Below, piece after piece: positions 6,013 through 7,368 of a DNA stretch of 7,368 bases (the stretch's first letter is position 1; every line of letters begins with the position of its first letter). The position numbers were made by a program, and so were the translations under genes. Below the pieces are notes generated by a model. It was given only the letters and a program-made list of their open reading frames with translations. It made no database searches and was not told the origin of the DNA. Source of the stretch: an uncultured bacterium (GTDB taxonomy: Bacteria > Actinomycetota > Coriobacteriia > Coriobacteriales > Coriobacteriaceae); contig CAJMRR010000102.1 of the NCBI GenBank assembly GCA_905215835.1, positions 1 to 7,368 of the forward strand, in the 5' to 3' direction.

Positions 6013-6040
6013 ATCATATTGCGCCGTGTATCGTTTCCAA
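6013..6040 (-). promoter_or_regulatory. Candidate promoter of the ECF operon
   Basis: On the minus strand TTGGAA (6035-6040) is followed after 16 nt by TATGAT (6013-6018). The hexamers match the housekeeping consensus at four and five of six bases. The site lies in the AT-richer divergent gap between ecfT and glmU, so transcription start would be near 6006. This is the best -35/-10 pair in the gap. A weaker plus-strand option for glmU, TTATGC (5987-5992) with TATCAT (6012-6017) and a 19-nt spacer, overlaps it. Confidence 0.45.
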
Positions 6041-6072
6041 ACACACGTCTCTATAACGTAACAGGAGATCAC

Positions 6073-7368
6073 ATGGACGCAACCGCAATTATCCTCGCTG
6101 CCGGCGAGGGCACCCGCATGAAGTCGAACCACTGCAAGGTTTCGCACAAGATCCTGGGCAAGCCCATGGTCCAGTGGATCGTCGACGCCACCATCAAGGC
6201 CGGCTGCAGCCGCGTCGTGGTCGTCATCGGCAGCCACGCCGACGAGATGCGCGCCCTCATCGACGGCGCCTACGCCAGCAGCGCCACCAAGGTCGAGTGC
6301 GTCGAGCAGACCGAGCGCCTGGGCACCGGTCACGCCGTGAAGGTCGCGCTCGAGGCCTGCGGCATCACGCAAGGCCCCGTCGTCGTGCTCAACGGCGACC
6401 TGCCGCTCATCACCGCCGACACCGTCGCCAAGTTCGCACAGACCGTCGCTACCGGCGAGCTCGCCTGCACCGTCATGACCATGACCCCGCCCGACCCCTT
6501 CGGCTACGGCCGCATCAAGCTGGGCGCCGACGGCCAGATCGAGCGCATCATCGAGCAGAAGGACTGCACGCCCGAGCAGGCCGCCACGCTGCTGGAGTGC
6601 AACGCCGGCTGCTACGCCTTTGACGGCGCGCAGCTCGCCGCCCACATTAACGAGATCGGCAACGACAACGCGCAGTCCGAGTACTACCTGCCCGATATGC
6701 TCGAAATCCTCAAGGGTCACGGCCAGGCGGTCTCCATCTTCCACTGCGATGACTACCGCGACGGCCTGGGCGTCAACAGCCGCATTCAGCTCGCGCAGCT
6801 CACCGCTATCGCGCGCGACCGCATCAACGAGCACTGGATGGCCGAGGGCGTCACGTTCATCGATCCCACGCAGGCCTGGATCGGCCCCGATGCCACCATC
6901 GGCCGCGACACCGTCGTGTGGCCGCAGACGCACCTGATCGGCCACGTCACCGTGGGCGAGGAGTGCCAGCTCGGCCCCAACAGCCGCCTCACCGACACCA
7001 CCGTCGGCAGCGGCTGCACCATCGATGAGACTATCGCCATCGAGGCCGTCATCGAGAACGGCGTCGACTGCGGCCCGCGCGCCTACCTGCGCCCGGGCAC
7101 CCACATGCTCGACGGCTCCAAGGCCGGCACGCACGTGGAGATCAAGAAGTCCACGATCGGCGAGGGCTCCAAGGTGCCGCACCTGTCCTACATCGGCGAC
7201 ACTACCATGGGCTCCGGCGTCAACGTGGGCGCAGGCTCCATCACCTGCAACTACGACGGCGTGCACAAGCACAAGACCGTCATCGGCAAGGACGCCTTCA
7301 TCGGTTCCGACACCATGATGGTCGCGCCCGCCCAGATCGGCGACGGCGCGCTCGTGGCCGCCGGCTCC
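6073..7368 (+). CDS. glmU: Bifunctional GlmU, 3' end cut by the window edge
   Basis: GlmU acetylates glucosamine-1-phosphate and then couples the product to UTP, giving UDP-N-acetylglucosamine for peptidoglycan and other cell-envelope polymers. The visible 432 residues cover the N-terminal uridyltransferase, with LAAGEGTRMKS (8-18), GTGHAV (84-89), NGDLPL (107-112) and GVN (233-235). The C-terminal left-handed beta-helix acetyltransferase has hexapeptide repeats from about 263, LRPG (339-342), EIKKS (356-360), likely catalytic His370 in KVPHLSYIGD, and VGAGSITCNYDG (385-396). Only roughly the last 20-30 residues are missing. The ATG follows AGGAG (6063-6067) with 5 nt spacing. After the glycine-rich loop it reads HCKVSHKILGKPM where E. 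coli has PKVLH; the Lys (22) is kept. It is divergent from the ECF operon. Confidence 0.97.
   Translation, partial: MDATAIILAAGEGTRMKSNHCKVSHKILGKPMVQWIVDATIKAGCSRVVVVIGSHADEMRALIDGAYASSATKVECVEQTERLGTGHAVKVALEACGITQGPVVVLNGDLPLITADTVAKFAQTVATGELACTVMTMTPPDPFGYGRIKLGADGQIERIIEQKDCTPEQAATLLECNAGCYAFDGAQLAAHINEIGNDNAQSEYYLPDMLEILKGHGQAVSIFHCDDYRDGLGVNSRIQLAQLTAIARDRINEHWMAEGVTFIDPTQAWIGPDATIGRDTVVWPQTHLIGHVTVGEECQLGPNSRLTDTTVGSGCTIDETIAIEAVIENGVDCGPRAYLRPGTHMLDGSKAGTHVEIKKSTIGEGSKVPHLSYIGDTTMGSGVNVGAGSITCNYDGVHKHKTVIGKDAFIGSDTMMVAPAQIGDGALVAAGS

Noticed and set aside
5995..7272. 425-codon frame antisense to glmU
   Set aside because: Its composition (Val/Ala/Asp/Gly-rich, repetitive) is the mirror of GC-rich codons in glmU, which is certain on the plus strand. 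It has no start signals of its own.

Overview
This is a high-GC, tightly packed chromosomal window. Its protein sequences look like those of a gut actinomycete of the class Coriobacteriia, most likely Collinsella or a close relative. That assignment rests on protein style, GC content and the fused energy-coupling factor (ECF) ATPase, not on a database search. There are seven protein-coding genes, two of them cut by the window edges, and no RNA genes, CRISPR arrays, transposase genes or phage genes.

Layout. Positions 1-694 (minus) hold the first 231 codons of folP, dihydropteroate synthase. It carries an unusual Ala/Glu/Pro-rich insertion where the loop after the Met-His motif should be. Upstream on the same strand is a 250-residue NAD-dependent sirtuin deacetylase (790-1542). 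A 113-bp gap separates it from the divergent exodeoxyribonuclease III/AP endonuclease gene (1656-2474, plus). The 150-bp gap 2475-2624 lies between convergent genes and is filled by two adjacent palindromes, one with perfect 17-bp arms.

A three-gene minus-strand operon runs from about 6006 down to 2625 and encodes one complete ECF vitamin or micronutrient importer. The membrane coupling protein EcfT comes first (start 5879), then a single polypeptide holding both ABC ATPase domains (4986-3343), then the substrate-binding S component (3338-2625). EcfT and the ATPase overlap as TGATG, and the ATPase and S component are 4 nt apart, so translation is probably coupled. At 6073 the divergent glmU gene starts and runs off the right edge; it makes UDP-GlcNAc for peptidoglycan.

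The most interesting observation is inside the double-ABC gene. Positions 4003-4193 (191 bp) are bounded by imperfect inverted terminal repeats sharing GTGCA and GGAGTATTC. The stretch is lower in GC (about 52% by hand count), can fold into several internal hairpins, is open in at least four of six reading frames, and encodes almost exactly the non-ABC linker between the two ATPase domains (residues about 265-328). It looks like a small structured repeat element that landed in frame in a tolerant site and became a protein segment.
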